Assembly (NCBI GenBank): GCA_963664625.1
Contig: OY761541.1
Location: forward strand, 2,232,001-2,296,000
DNA: 64,000 bases
Source: CBDCFV01 sp963664625
GTDB lineage: Bacteria; Chloroflexota; Dehalococcoidia; Lucifugimonadales; UBA3495
Reading direction: 5' to 3'
In this document: one piece after another, positions 8,334 through 17,108 of the stretch
Numbering within the stretch: the first letter of the stretch is position 1
Layout: every line of letters starts with the position of its first letter
Program-made: the position numbers and the translations under genes
Notes under the pieces: model-generated
Database searches by the model: none
What the model saw: only the letters and a program-made list of their open reading frames with translations
Told to the model about the DNA's origin: nothing

Positions 8334-9728
8334 TTGACTCGCCAAAGAGACCGTGCCCGCTCCGTATTTTTCTGTCCAACCTGCGGCTTCGAGAGCCCCA
8401 AGTGGATGGGGTTCTGTCCCTCTCCGTCCTGTGGTTCGGGCCAACCCTTGGTCGAGGGCAACGCCCGCGCCAAGGGGGCGACTCATTCCCCCTGGGTGGC
8501 TGCTTCGTCGGCGGACTTTCAGGAATTGTCTGAACTGGACTCCGGCGAAGGGCAGCGAATAGAGTTGCCTTGCCGGGAGCTTAACCGCGCCCTCGGCGGC
8601 GGCATTGTCCCCGGTTCGGTGGTGTTGCTGGCGGGCGAGCCGGGAGTGGGCAAGTCCACGCTGCTTCTCCAAGTCGCCCGGTACATGTCCGAAGCCGGGC
8701 AAACGTCGGTCTACGTCGCCGGAGAAGAGTCTCCCCAGCAGATCAAGCTGCGGTCGGAAAGGCTGGGGTTTTCCGGGCGGGGCGTGTTGTTGTTGTCGGA
8801 AACCGACGTGGATACGGTCATCAACAGGCTGGACGAATGCCGGCCGTCCTTGGCGATATTCGACTCCATCCAGACCATGTACTGCCCCGACGTCGCCTCG
8901 GCGCCGGGCACGGTGGGGCAGGTGCGGGAGGCGGGCTTGCGGCTGATGCGCTGGTCCAAGGCCCGGCAGGTGCCGGTGGTCTTGGCGGGGCATGTGACCA
9001 AGGACGGCTCGGTGGCGGGCCCCAGGACATTGGAGCACATGGTGGACGTGGTCATATCACTGGAATCGCAGGAATTCGGGTCCCTGCGCCTGCTGCGATG
9101 CAGCAAGAACCGCTTCGGTTCCACCTACGAGGTGGGCGTGTTCGAGATGTCCGGGCGCGGGTTGATAGAAGTGGAGGACCCGTCGAAGGCGATACTGGAG
9201 CAGAGGTACGCTCAAGCCGTAGGCGCGGCCTTGACGCCGGTGCTGGAAGGCACCCGCCCGATGGTGCTGGAAGTCCAAGCATTGACCTCTCCGTCCCACC
9301 TTCCCGCTCCGCGTAGAGTCGCCAACGGCTTGGACTTCAACCGCCTGCTGATGCTGATTGCGGTGGCGGGACGGCGCGGCGGGTTGGACCTGTCGGGACA
9401 GGACATTATCGTCAACGTTGCCGGAGGACTGAAGGTCAGCGAACCGGCGGCGGACTTGGCTGTCGTTCTTGCCATAGGGTCCAGCCTGCACAATCGACCG
9501 CTGGACCCGGGGCTGGTGGCCTTTGGGGAACTGGGCCTCGGCGGGGAGGTCCGGTCGGTGCCGCAAGCCCAGCGGCGTTTACAGGAGGCGCAACGGCTGG
9601 GCCTTGGAAAGGCCGTTCTCCCGGCGTCGACGCCGGCGGAGGAAACGAACGGAGTGGGTTTGGACTTATCGTTGGCGCGGACCGTGCGCCAAGCGCTTCA
9701 AGCGGGACTGGGAGGCCCCCGGCCTTAG
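8334..9728 (+). CDS. radA: DNA repair protein RadA
   Basis: RadA (Sms) is a RecA-like ATPase that promotes branch migration in recombinational repair. The 464-residue product shows the N-terminal zinc finger (CPTCG...CPSPSC, residues ~12-33), Walker A (GEPGVGKST), the RadA-specific KNRFG motif and the C-terminal Lon-protease-like domain. The TTG at 8334 is chosen because GGGAGG at 8321-8326 sits 7 bases before it; the in-frame TTG at 8319 has no such site and overlaps it. The stop codon abuts a 121-bp inverted-repeat element that separates it from moaE. Confidence 0.96.
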   Translation: MTRQRDRARSVFFCPTCGFESPKWMGFCPSPSCGSGQPLVEGNARAKGATHSPWVAASSADFQELSELDSGEGQRIELPCRELNRALGGGIVPGSVVLLAGEPGVGKSTLLLQVARYMSEAGQTSVYVAGEESPQQIKLRSERLGFSGRGVLLLSETDVDTVINRLDECRPSLAIFDSIQTMYCPDVASAPGTVGQVREAGLRLMRWSKARQVPVVLAGHVTKDGSVAGPRTLEHMVDVVISLESQEFGSLRLLRCSKNRFGSTYEVGVFEMSGRGLIEVEDPSKAILEQRYAQAVGAALTPVLEGTRPMVLEVQALTSPSHLPAPRRVANGLDFNRLLMLIAVAGRRGGLDLSGQDIIVNVAGGLKVSEPAADLAVVLAIGSSLHNRPLDPGLVAFGELGLGGEVRSVPQAQRRLQEAQRLGLGKAVLPASTPAEETNGVGLDLSLARTVRQALQAGLGGPRP

Positions 9729-9848
9729 AAACTATCTCGAAACTTGGGGCACTACCCAACTCGTCATTCCCGCGAAGGCGGGAATCTATAGGCTTTGGTC
9801 AGCGATAAGAGGGAGCATAGCAGGGGCTGTTGGTTTTGAGATAGTCTC
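9728..9848. mobile_element. 121-bp MITE-like element with 11-bp terminal inverted repeats around a dRS3 palindrome
   Basis: The left end GAAACTATCTC (9728-9738) and right end GAGATAGTCTC (9838-9848) are inverted repeats with one mismatch. Inside is an exact dRS3-like palindrome (9766-9785). The element fills the space between the convergent stop codons of radA and moaE almost exactly. A right-end sequence, GAGATAGTTTC, recurs at 35205-35215 at a similar distance from another palindrome. No transposase is visible, so mobility is inferred. Confidence 0.55.
9766..9785. repeat. dRS3-like palindrome, copy 4
   Basis: ATTCCC-N8-GGGAAT inside the 121-bp element. Confidence 0.85.
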
Positions 9849-10310
9849 TTAACCCCCGCCGGTTGCTGTGGTTGACGCGGCGTGGTCCGGCTCGAATTCG
9901 TGGTCCTCGCACGCCACCCAGCGGGACCCGTCCTCGTACACCTCTTTTTTCCAGATGGGGACGGTTTCCTTCAGCCGGTCCACTGCCTGATGGCACGCCA
10001 GGAAGGCCTCTTTGCGGTGGGGCGACGCTACGGCCACCACCAAGCTGATTTCGCCGATGTCCACCCGGCCAATGCGGTGGGAGATGGCGATGTCTTCAAT
10101 CCCGAACTCGGCCATCAGCCCTTGCCGGACCTCCTCCAGCTTCTTCAACGCCATCTCTTCGAAGGCTTCGTATTCCAGCGTGACCACCCGTTTGCCCTCG
10201 AAGTTGTCGCGGGTGGCGCCAAGGAAAGTCACCACCGCGCCATTGGTGTCTTTCTGCACCAGGGCGGTCACCTTGGCCGGGTCCAGTGGTTGATGGGTGA
10301 TTTCGATCAT
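9849..10310 (-). CDS. moaE: Molybdopterin synthase catalytic subunit MoaE
   Basis: MoaE is the large subunit of molybdopterin synthase, which inserts two sulfurs into cyclic pyranopterin monophosphate using MoaD thiocarboxylate. The 153-residue product shows the family pattern: GAVVTFLGATRDNFEG near the N-terminus, LEYEAFEEMA, the HRIGRVDIGE strand, the SPHRKEAF segment, and the catalytic-lysine region (VPIWKKEVYEDG). It begins three bases after the moaD stop, so the two are one transcript. The last ~10 residues (STTATGGG) are an unstructured tail. Confidence 0.95.
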   Translation of the reverse strand: MIEITHQPLDPAKVTALVQKDTNGAVVTFLGATRDNFEGKRVVTLEYEAFEEMALKKLEEVRQGLMAEFGIEDIAISHRIGRVDIGEISLVVAVASPHRKEAFLACHQAVDRLKETVPIWKKEVYEDGSRWVACEDHEFEPDHAASTTATGGG

Positions 10311-10313
10311 GGG

Positions 10314-10559
10314 TTATCCTCCGCTGACCGGTGGAATCAAACAAACGTCGTCGCCGGGGCGCAGGACAACTTCGGCCTCGGCATAGTCGGTGTTCACCGC
10401 CACCACTATCTTGACTTGGGGCGGCGCAAGCATCGGGAATTGCCGCCTGACCTCCGCGGTCAGGTCCGCAACAGTCGCGCCTTCAGGCAGCTCCAGCGCG
10501 ACGGCGCTGCGCCCGGCCCTCTCCCGGTAAAGAGCAAAAAATCTAACGGTTATGTCCAC
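10314..10559 (-). CDS. moaD: Molybdopterin synthase sulfur carrier subunit MoaD
   Basis: This 81-residue ubiquitin-fold protein ends in the diagnostic Gly-Gly (PPVSGG), the site of adenylation and thiocarboxylation. The N-terminal strand (ITVRFFALYRERAG) and GDDVCLIPP near the end are typical. It is first in a two-gene operon with moaE and diverges from the CoA-transferase gene at 10769. The two moeA genes near 39-42 kb use its downstream product. No moaA, moaC or moeB is in this window. Confidence 0.94.
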   Translation of the reverse strand: MDITVRFFALYRERAGRSAVALELPEGATVADLTAEVRRQFPMLAPPQVKIVVAVNTDYAEAEVVLRPGDDVCLIPPVSGG

Positions 10560-10768
10560 AGTAGTCCCCGGACCAGCATTACTGGCAAGCTGGCGGCGCT
10601 CCCGCCACCGGGCGCCGGTGAATATAGACCAAGCACCGGAACATGATGGGCTTGAGCCAGTTTGCTCGCGACCATATTATCATACAGCGAGTGAATCTAT
10701 CATGGACCGCGCCCCACCTCGAACAAGCCCGCCCTGCTATGCCTCACAGGTGTTAAAATGCTCCAATA

Positions 10769-12010
10769 ATGATCGGTCCCGCGGAACAACATAACTCCTC
10801 TTCGCCTCAGCCCCTCGCGGGCTACCGGGTGTTGGACCTGTCCGGGCCCATGGGCGTCTACTGCGGCAAGCTGTTGGCCGACATGGGCGCCGACGTCATC
10901 AAGGTCGAGCCGCCCGGCGGCGACCCCATGCGCGACATCGGCCCCTTCATCGACGGCCAACCCGGTCCAAGCCGCAGCTTGTACTGGCTCCACTTCAACA
11001 CCAACAAGCGCAGCGTGACCCTTGACCTTGGCGCGCCGGAGGGCGCTGCCTTGCTGCGCAAGCTTGCCTTGGCCTCTGATGTGCTGCTGGAGACCTACCC
11101 GCCCGGTTATATGGACTCTTTGGGGTTGGGATACGAGGGTTTGGCGAAGGACTCGCCCGGACTGGTCTACGTCTCCATCACGCCATTCGGGCAGACCGGC
11201 CCCTACCGCGACTTCAAGGCGTCGGACCTGGTGGGCTTCGCAATGGGCGGCTATATGTATGTGACCGGCTGGCCCCACACGCCGCCCACGCGGCTGTGGG
11301 GATCGCAGGCCTACCATACCGCCTCCAACCGCGCCTACATCGCCATCCTTCTGGCCCTTTACCACCGCATGTTGACCGGCGAAGGTCAGTACATCGACGT
11401 TTCAATGCAGGAAGCGGTTGCCGCCACCACCGAGCACGTCAACACCACCTACAACTACACTGGCGAGCCGGCGGTGCGCTGCGGCTTCCGTCACGGGGGC
11501 CAGTTCATCGCAACCTGGAAATGCAAGGACGGCTATGCCAGTATAACCACCAACACCCAGCAGGCTTGGGACGACCTGCGGGCCTGGATGGACAGGGATG
11601 GCATGGCCGGCGACCTGATGGACGAGAAATACAACGACCGTTTCATTCTGCGGGGCGAGTTGTCGGACTACATCGAGGACCTTATCCAGCAGTGGGCCTT
11701 GCTCCACACCAGGGAGGAGATAACCGAGTTCGGCCAGTCCAACCACCACCCCTGGGGTCCAGCCGCCACTCCCGGCGAAATACTGGAAAACGAGCAGCTA
11801 TGGGACAGAGGCTACCTTACGACAGTCCAATCCACCGACGATGGCCCGCCGTTGGTATACCCCGGAGCGCCTTACCGTCTGACCGAGTCCCCGTGGCGGC
11901 TGCACCACACCGCTCCCGACCCCGGCCAACACAACGCCGAAGTCCTATCCGGCATTCTGGGCCTTTCGCCTCAGGAAGTGGACCGCCTTTCCAGTTCAGA
12001 GGTAATTTAA
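10769..12010 (+). CDS. Class III (CaiB/BaiF-type) CoA-transferase homologue lacking the usual catalytic Asp
   Basis: The 413-residue product has the family fold: N-terminal LDLSGPMGVYCGKLLADMGADVIKVE, the SITPFGQTGPY segment and GQYIDVSMQEA. Members move CoA between acyl-CoA and a free acid through an aspartyl-CoA thioester (Asp169 in formyl-CoA transferase). Counting back from the conserved LLAL helix, that position is Tyr182 here (AYHTAS), whereas the paralogue at 12787 keeps Asp. So this copy may not be a normal transferase. No Shine-Dalgarno sequence is visible; a TAAAAT box 10 bases before the ATG could make a leaderless message. Substrate is unknown. Confidence 0.85.
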   Translation: MIGPAEQHNSSSPQPLAGYRVLDLSGPMGVYCGKLLADMGADVIKVEPPGGDPMRDIGPFIDGQPGPSRSLYWLHFNTNKRSVTLDLGAPEGAALLRKLALASDVLLETYPPGYMDSLGLGYEGLAKDSPGLVYVSITPFGQTGPYRDFKASDLVGFAMGGYMYVTGWPHTPPTRLWGSQAYHTASNRAYIAILLALYHRMLTGEGQYIDVSMQEAVAATTEHVNTTYNYTGEPAVRCGFRHGGQFIATWKCKDGYASITTNTQQAWDDLRAWMDRDGMAGDLMDEKYNDRFILRGELSDYIEDLIQQWALLHTREEITEFGQSNHHPWGPAATPGEILENEQLWDRGYLTTVQSTDDGPPLVYPGAPYRLTESPWRLHHTAPDPGQHNAEVLSGILGLSPQEVDRLSSSEVI

Positions 12011-12168
12011 GAGATTTATGAGGTTGAAAATCCACTCTTATGACTATCAAACTGGCAACGATGTTTCGGCCAATTTTGACCGTTTTTCGAGCGACTGGAG
12101 AAGTCATAAGAATAAGTGCCGGTCATCAACCGGTGCTGTTTGGTGTTGGTATGGTTAGTACTGGGGAG

Positions 12169-12462
12169 CTATTCATAGCTGTGAGAATCGATCTCAGGGT
12201 CGTCCGGGTTAGGCTCAGGCTCATCGGGGCCGGTGTCAGGCTCTCCAGTATAGTCTAATGACGGCAGATCATAGTAAGGCTCAAAGTCATTATCGATCTC
12301 AGTATCCCTACCATCCATCCTTGCCATCCTTGCTAATTCTTCGGGAGTGAGATTGGCTTCCAATTCTTCGAGCGCGTGAGCAGTTTCATCTTCTTCCGGT
12401 TTCTGTTGGACTTCCGTTTCTATCATGTCTTTAATAATGTCGGTGAAGTCGGGCTGTGACAT
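12169..12462 (-). CDS. Small highly acidic hypothetical protein
   Basis: Not recognised. The 97-residue product is very acidic, with a proline/aspartate-rich C-terminal half (DTGPDEPEPNPDDPEID) likely to be disordered. The N-terminal half may be helical (DIIKDMIETEV, HALEELEANLTPEELARMA). It lies 63 bp downstream of the HicB-like gene on the same strand and may share its transcript. The surrounding DNA is visibly AT-richer than neighbouring genes, suggesting acquired sequence. It does not resemble a HicA toxin. Confidence 0.5.
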   Translation of the reverse strand: MSQPDFTDIIKDMIETEVQQKPEEDETAHALEELEANLTPEELARMARMDGRDTEIDNDFEPYYDLPSLDYTGEPDTGPDEPEPNPDDPEIDSHSYE

Positions 12463-12525
12463 ATCGTGGCCTCCGTACTTGTGATGCCATGCAAGTCGAG
12501 AATAGAAGCGGCTGAGGCACTTGCT

Positions 12526-12729
12526 CTATCGCTTGCCTTGATGGTCGTTGAGGTTGGGGTCGCCGTGCTCCAACATGCACTCGATATAAAGCTGTGCGCC
12601 TTGGCGCAACTCCTCTATTGCGTCGCTTCTGGTATACGCCCAGACCGCGCAACCGGGCAAGGAATCAATCCATGCGCTCCATCGCCCATCTTCCTCTTCT
12701 TGCAGGGAAACCTTGAAAGTGTAGTCCAT
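12526..12729 (-). CDS. HicB-family antitoxin-like protein, orphan
   Basis: The 67-residue product matches the short HicB-like fold: a first strand YTFKVSLQEEEDGRWSAWI, then SLPGCAVWAYTRSDAIEELRQGAQLYIE. It lacks the C-terminal DNA-binding helix of full HicB proteins. Normally a small HicA RNase is adjacent, but none is seen on either side; the next gene encodes an acidic protein. It may be an orphan regulator or the remnant of a toxin-antitoxin pair. The gene is divergent from the CoA-transferase at 12787. Confidence 0.68.
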   Translation of the reverse strand: MDYTFKVSLQEEEDGRWSAWIDSLPGCAVWAYTRSDAIEELRQGAQLYIECMLEHGDPNLNDHQGKR

Positions 12730-12786
12730 CTCTCTTAACCTCTTGCTATGGTCACTCCGATAACATTATACGGTAGCGGAGCCAAT

Positions 12787-14022
12787 ATGAACCCTAACAA
12801 TCAACACCAACAACCCGCCTCCGCCCTCCGGAACATCCGAGTGCTGGACTTCACTTGGATTCACGCCGGGCCTTCGGCCACCCGCATCCTGTCCGACCAA
12901 GGCGCGGAGGTAATCAAGGTCGAGTCCAACAACGCCCTCTCCGTCATCGGCGGCCCGGCCTCCGCCACTGCCAGGGGGCTGGGCCAGCGCCACAACTGGA
13001 ACGCCGGCAAGCTGTCCATCTCCCTGAACATGAAGACCCCCCAAGCCATCGACATCGCCAAGCGGCTGGTGGCGGTGTCCGACGTGGTGGCGGAGAACTT
13101 CAGCGGGCGGGTGATGCCTTCCTGGGGACTTGACTATGACTCCCTGTGCAAGGTTAATCCCGGCATAATCATGCTCAGCATGTCCGGCTTGGGACGGACC
13201 GGCCCGTGGAAAGACCGGGTCAGCTACGGCCAGACCCTTCAGGCTTGGTCGGGATTCACGGAATTGACCGGGTTCCCTGACGCCGACCCCAGCGGCCCGG
13301 CCAGTGCCTACAGCGATGCGGTGGGCGGCATGGCCGGCGCTCAAGCGGTGCTGCTGGCCTTGATTCACCGCGCCAAAACCGGCCGGGGCCAGTGGCTCGA
13401 CGTTTCCCAGTTCGAGTCCCTGTCATCCCTTCTGGAAACCTTGGTGTTGGACATGAGCGCCAACGGTCCCGCTGCGGCTTCCACCCGCGCGGGCAACCGC
13501 CTGCCCTACGGCGGCGGCGCTCCCCACGGAGCTTATCGTTGCGCCGGAGACGACCGCTGGGTTGCGATCACGGTCTTCACCGACGATGAATGGCGCGCCT
13601 TTATGGACGCCATCGGCAACCCTGAATGGGCCCAAGACCAACGCTTCGTCACCGCCGATGACCGTTGCCGTAATGCCGACGCTCTGGACTCCTTCGTCGA
13701 GGCCTGGACCACCCGGAACACTGCTGAAGATGTGATGCATCTCCTTCAAGCCGCGGGCGTCGCTGCCGGAGTGGTGCAGACCGGGGCCGACGTAGCCCGC
13801 GACCCCCAGTTAAAGGAGCGAGCATTCTTCCGCCGGGTCGTCGACCATCAAGGAGAATACCGGACGATAGAGAGTGCCCCCTACAAGCTGTCCCGCACTC
13901 CCGGCAGCGTCACCAAGGGTGCTCCCGCCTTCGGCGCGGACCTGACCTACGTCCTGAGCGAAGTGCTGGGCATGTCCGACGACGAACTGGCCGACTGCGC
14001 CATCGCCGGCGTCTTCGACTGA
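12787..14022 (+). CDS. Class III (CaiB/BaiF-type) CoA-transferase
   Basis: This 411-residue paralogue of the 10769 gene has RVLDFTWIHAGPSATRILSDQGAEVIKVE at the N-terminus, SMSGLGRTGPWKD, and TGRGQWLDVSQFE. The predicted catalytic aspartate is present in SDAVGG, 15 residues before the end of the LLAL motif, so it should be an active acyl-CoA:carboxylate CoA-transferase. ATG at 12787 is chosen over 12748 because a GCGGAG site precedes it and homology begins soon after. Substrate cannot be read from sequence. Other oxidative catabolic genes lie in the window, consistent with acid activation. Confidence 0.9.
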   Translation: MNPNNQHQQPASALRNIRVLDFTWIHAGPSATRILSDQGAEVIKVESNNALSVIGGPASATARGLGQRHNWNAGKLSISLNMKTPQAIDIAKRLVAVSDVVAENFSGRVMPSWGLDYDSLCKVNPGIIMLSMSGLGRTGPWKDRVSYGQTLQAWSGFTELTGFPDADPSGPASAYSDAVGGMAGAQAVLLALIHRAKTGRGQWLDVSQFESLSSLLETLVLDMSANGPAAASTRAGNRLPYGGGAPHGAYRCAGDDRWVAITVFTDDEWRAFMDAIGNPEWAQDQRFVTADDRCRNADALDSFVEAWTTRNTAEDVMHLLQAAGVAAGVVQTGADVARDPQLKERAFFRRVVDHQGEYRTIESAPYKLSRTPGSVTKGAPAFGADLTYVLSEVLGMSDDELADCAIAGVFD

Positions 14023-14064
14023 GTCCTGTGGACATTGCTTGTCACTCCTACCCTTCAACCCGTC

Positions 14065-14084
14065 ATTCCCGCGAAGGCGGGAAT
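14065..14084. repeat. dRS3-like palindrome, copy 5
   Basis: ATTCCC-N8-GGGAAT between the convergent CoA-transferase and MFS genes. Confidence 0.85.
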
Positions 14085-14116
14085 CCACGCCCTCCGGTCG
14101 GCGACCGACGGGCGCA

Positions 14117-15421
14117 TTATATCCTCAAGTTGCGCAGCGTGGGCCGCGCCACTCCCAGCAAGATGGCCACCGCCATGAACACCAGAGCCCCGCCGGTTAT
14201 CGATACCCTCCAGTCGAACCAGTCCGCCACCACCGCCGAGGGCAACGCCCCGATGAACATCAACCCCGCGCTCACGTACCACAGGCTCATTATCCGTCCC
14301 TGAAGGTCGTTGGGCACGCTCAGTTGCAGCACCGCGGTCCCCATGGAAATGAACCCCGTGCTGCCCATGCCGATGAACAGCATGATCGCCAGCGAGACCC
14401 GGTACCAGGGCGACCACGAAAACGCCAGCAGCGATACCCCGAAGATTAGCAACATCCCCAGCAGCAACCAGTTCTTGTACCGGAAGTTTCCCAGCGTCGC
14501 CAGCGTCAGCGTCCCTGCCAAGGCTCCCACGGCCCCCGCCGTCATCAACAGGCCCGCTTCCGCTGCCCCCGCATCCAGTAGCTCTTTTGCGAACGCAGGC
14601 ATCACCTGCGTTATAGGCATACCGAAGAACCCGAACACGAAACCGATGCCGATGATCGTGAACACCACCGGGTTCGACCAGACGTGCACTATCCCTGTGG
14701 CCAAGTCTCCCGCCACCGAACTGCGCCGCGCGCCTTGTCGCTTGGGCACGCCGCGAATGGACAGCACGCAGGCGGTGGCCAGCAGGTAGCCCGCTGCGTT
14801 CAGGTACAGCGCCGGCCCTATGTCGGTCCACTCTATGATGAACCCCGCCGCCGCCGGGCCGACGATCCTGCCGGTGAACATCATCGACGAGTTCAACGAC
14901 ACCGCGTTCATCATGTCACTGCGGTCCACCAAGTCGGCGACGATGGCCAGCCGGGCCGGCATGTTCAGGGCTTGCAGCGTCCCCAGGATGAACCCCGCGG
15001 CGTATACGTGCCAGTCCTCAACCAACTCCAGCGTGGTCAATGTCGCCAAGGTAAAGACCACGAAGGTGACGATTGACTGGGTTGCGATCAACACGGTGCG
15101 TCTGTCGATGCGGTCGGCGAAGATGCCGCCGAACATGAACAGCGACAGATTGGGAACGCCGTACAGGAACAGCACGATGCCCAGCTTGGCCGGCGAGTCG
15201 GTCAGTTCCAGCATCAGCCAGCCCAGGATGAGGAACTGCATCCCTTGCGCCATACCCGACCCGCTGGTGTTGAACCAGAACCAGCGGAAGTTGCGGTTGC
15301 GCAACGCCCGGAAGGTCTGGAGCTTGTGCCTGGCCGCCGTGACCTGCGCCAGCAGCGGCAGGCTGCCAAGGCTGAGAAGCAGAACGCCCGAGGCGAGAAT
15401 TGCCAAGCCTGCGACGGTCAT
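14117..15421 (-). CDS. MFS exporter of the EntS-like group with extra N-terminal helix
   Basis: The 434-residue protein has about twelve membrane helices in the MFS fold, with the motif-A-like loop FADRIDRRTVLI between helices 2 and 3 and an RxGARR-type central loop (KRQGARRSSVAGDL). It resembles EntS/MFS_3 exporters. A further hydrophobic helix precedes the fold (MTVAGLAILASGVLLLS), followed by a basic loop (ARHKLQTFRALRNRNFRWFW) where such proteins usually start. Both other MFS proteins in this window begin with the same MTVxGL helix. Substrate is unknown; it lies between a CoA-transferase and an HpaB-type oxygenase but is not clearly in an operon with either. Confidence 0.85.
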   Translation of the reverse strand: MTVAGLAILASGVLLLSLGSLPLLAQVTAARHKLQTFRALRNRNFRWFWFNTSGSGMAQGMQFLILGWLMLELTDSPAKLGIVLFLYGVPNLSLFMFGGIFADRIDRRTVLIATQSIVTFVVFTLATLTTLELVEDWHVYAAGFILGTLQALNMPARLAIVADLVDRSDMMNAVSLNSSMMFTGRIVGPAAAGFIIEWTDIGPALYLNAAGYLLATACVLSIRGVPKRQGARRSSVAGDLATGIVHVWSNPVVFTIIGIGFVFGFFGMPITQVMPAFAKELLDAGAAEAGLLMTAGAVGALAGTLTLATLGNFRYKNWLLLGMLLIFGVSLLAFSWSPWYRVSLAIMLFIGMGSTGFISMGTAVLQLSVPNDLQGRIMSLWYVSAGLMFIGALPSAVVADWFDWRVSITGGALVFMAVAILLGVARPTLRNLRI

Positions 15422-15489
15422 GGGTCAACAATCGCGTGAAGTACGCGCAGAGTCCCCTCTCCAGCACGGAGAGGGTCGGGATAGAGCAT

Positions 15490-16944
15490 CTATTCCTGCT
15501 CCAGGAACTCGCGCACCCACGCGCTGGCCGGCTCCTTGTCGGCCATGTTGTACAGGATTATGGCATTGCGCACCCAGTCGGCCTGGAAGAACCGCTCGTA
15601 GAGTATCTGCCTCGCCCCGAAGGCGCTGCAACTGGTGTCCCACGCCAAGCGGAACAACCGCACCCGGTCCCGGGCCGACGCGGTGTCAGTCTCCAGGTAC
15701 TTGTTGATCTCCTCGGCCAGCGGCCCCTCCAGGTCCGCCTCGGTGGGCAGGGCCATCAAGCTGCTGGATCCCAGCAGGTGGATGATCTCTCCCATCCTGG
15801 GGTACATGCGGATAAACAGGTTGCGGGCCGCCTGTAAAGGCAGTTCGGCGGGGCACATCACGCCCCACTCGTCCAGCGACGCGTCGACCTCCGCCGCCCG
15901 CAGGCAGGCCTTGGTCACTTCCAGGTTCTCGATTATCTCCGCGATCAACTGCTGCACTTGGGGTTGCTTGCTGGACCCTAGGGTCTCCGTCATCAGGTTG
16001 GCTACGCCCAGCATGAACTCGCACTTGGCCACGTTCTTGGTGACGACCTGGTGGCCGGAATGGAGGTGTCGGTTGGTGGCCAGTTGCAGGTTGTTGCACA
16101 TCTCCACGTCGCCCAGCAGGAACACCCGCTCCCAAGGCACGAACACGTTGTCGAAGAACGCCACCGCGTCCATCTCCTCGAACCGCGATCCCAACGGATG
16201 GTCGAAGTGGGACCGGCCCAGGTCGAAGCTCTCCCGGCACTGGAACCGCAGCCCCGGTGCATTGCACGGCACGGCGAAGGCGAAGGAGTAACGCGAGGGC
16301 GCTTGACCCGGCAGTTGGTGAGACTGGGTGGGGTACAACGCGATCTCTTCCGACAAGGGCGCAAGTGTCGCCAGCACCCGCGCCCCGTGCACCACTATGC
16401 CGGCGTCGGTCTCCTTGACTACTCCCAGCGCTACGTCGGTGCGGTCCTCCAGGGGAGTGGTGCCGGGAGTGCGGCTGCGTTGCAGGTTGAGCAGGGTGTG
16501 GGTCAACACCAGGTCGTTCTCCCGGATGAACTCGTAGTAGTCCTCGATGTTCTTCTTGAAATCCGGGCGGTTGCGCGCAAAGTAATCGCTTGCCGCCGCC
16601 ATCGCCATAATGTTCACGTTCATAAAGTCCGGGCTGCGGCCCATCATGCCAAAGGTCTGCCGTGCCCAATGCCGCATCATCACCCGCCGCCGCTCCAGGT
16701 CCTCAATCGTCCGCGGGATGATGAACGACGTCCCCACCGGGTTTCCCGTGGTGGGCGAGGCGTAGGTCATTTCGTCCTTGTAGGCCGGGTCGTGTTGCAG
16801 GTCGTACATCCGGGCCAGCGTCTCCACCCCGTTGCGCAGCGCCGGGTGGGTGGTTACGTCCTTCACCCGCTCGCCGTTCATGTAAATCTCCGGGTGGTTC
16901 TGCTTCAGCCCTGCTATGTATTCCGCTCCGGTCCTGGCTGGCAT
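15490..16944 (-). CDS. 4-hydroxyphenylacetate 3-hydroxylase (HpaB)-family flavin monooxygenase
   Basis: The 484-residue product matches the FADH2-dependent HpaB/PvcC family, related to 4-hydroxybutyryl-CoA dehydratase: N-terminal RTGAEYIAGL, central VLTHTLLNLQ, VHGARVLATLAP and FFDNVFVPWERVFLLGD. Family members hydroxylate phenols using reduced flavin from a separate reductase (HpaC), which is not nearby. ATG at 16944 is chosen because AAGGAG lies eight bases upstream; the in-frame upstream extension looks non-coding. It precedes the MFS gene on the same strand, with a 68-bp gap. The substrate is probably aromatic, but dehydratase relatives cannot be excluded. Confidence 0.85.
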   Translation of the reverse strand: MPARTGAEYIAGLKQNHPEIYMNGERVKDVTTHPALRNGVETLARMYDLQHDPAYKDEMTYASPTTGNPVGTSFIIPRTIEDLERRRVMMRHWARQTFGMMGRSPDFMNVNIMAMAAASDYFARNRPDFKKNIEDYYEFIRENDLVLTHTLLNLQRSRTPGTTPLEDRTDVALGVVKETDAGIVVHGARVLATLAPLSEEIALYPTQSHQLPGQAPSRYSFAFAVPCNAPGLRFQCRESFDLGRSHFDHPLGSRFEEMDAVAFFDNVFVPWERVFLLGDVEMCNNLQLATNRHLHSGHQVVTKNVAKCEFMLGVANLMTETLGSSKQPQVQQLIAEIIENLEVTKACLRAAEVDASLDEWGVMCPAELPLQAARNLFIRMYPRMGEIIHLLGSSSLMALPTEADLEGPLAEEINKYLETDTASARDRVRLFRLAWDTSCSAFGARQILYERFFQADWVRNAIILYNMADKEPASAWVREFLEQE

Positions 16945-17108
16945 GGCGTTGCTCCTTGAGTCCAGCTTGGGGTGGTTGAATGGAATAAGGGAAACGATCA
17001 ACCGCAGAGGGCACCGAAAACGCAAAGGTTTTGGGATTCCTTTATAAATCCCTCTGCGTTCTTGGCGCCCTCTACGTTGAAACCGGGACTATTTTAATGG
17101 GTTGATTG

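Noticed and set aside
12431..12652. A 73-codon minus-strand frame as the missing HicA toxin
   Set aside because: It overlaps the HicB-like gene out of frame, lacks the HicA double-stranded-RNA-binding-like motif and conserved His, and has no ribosome site.
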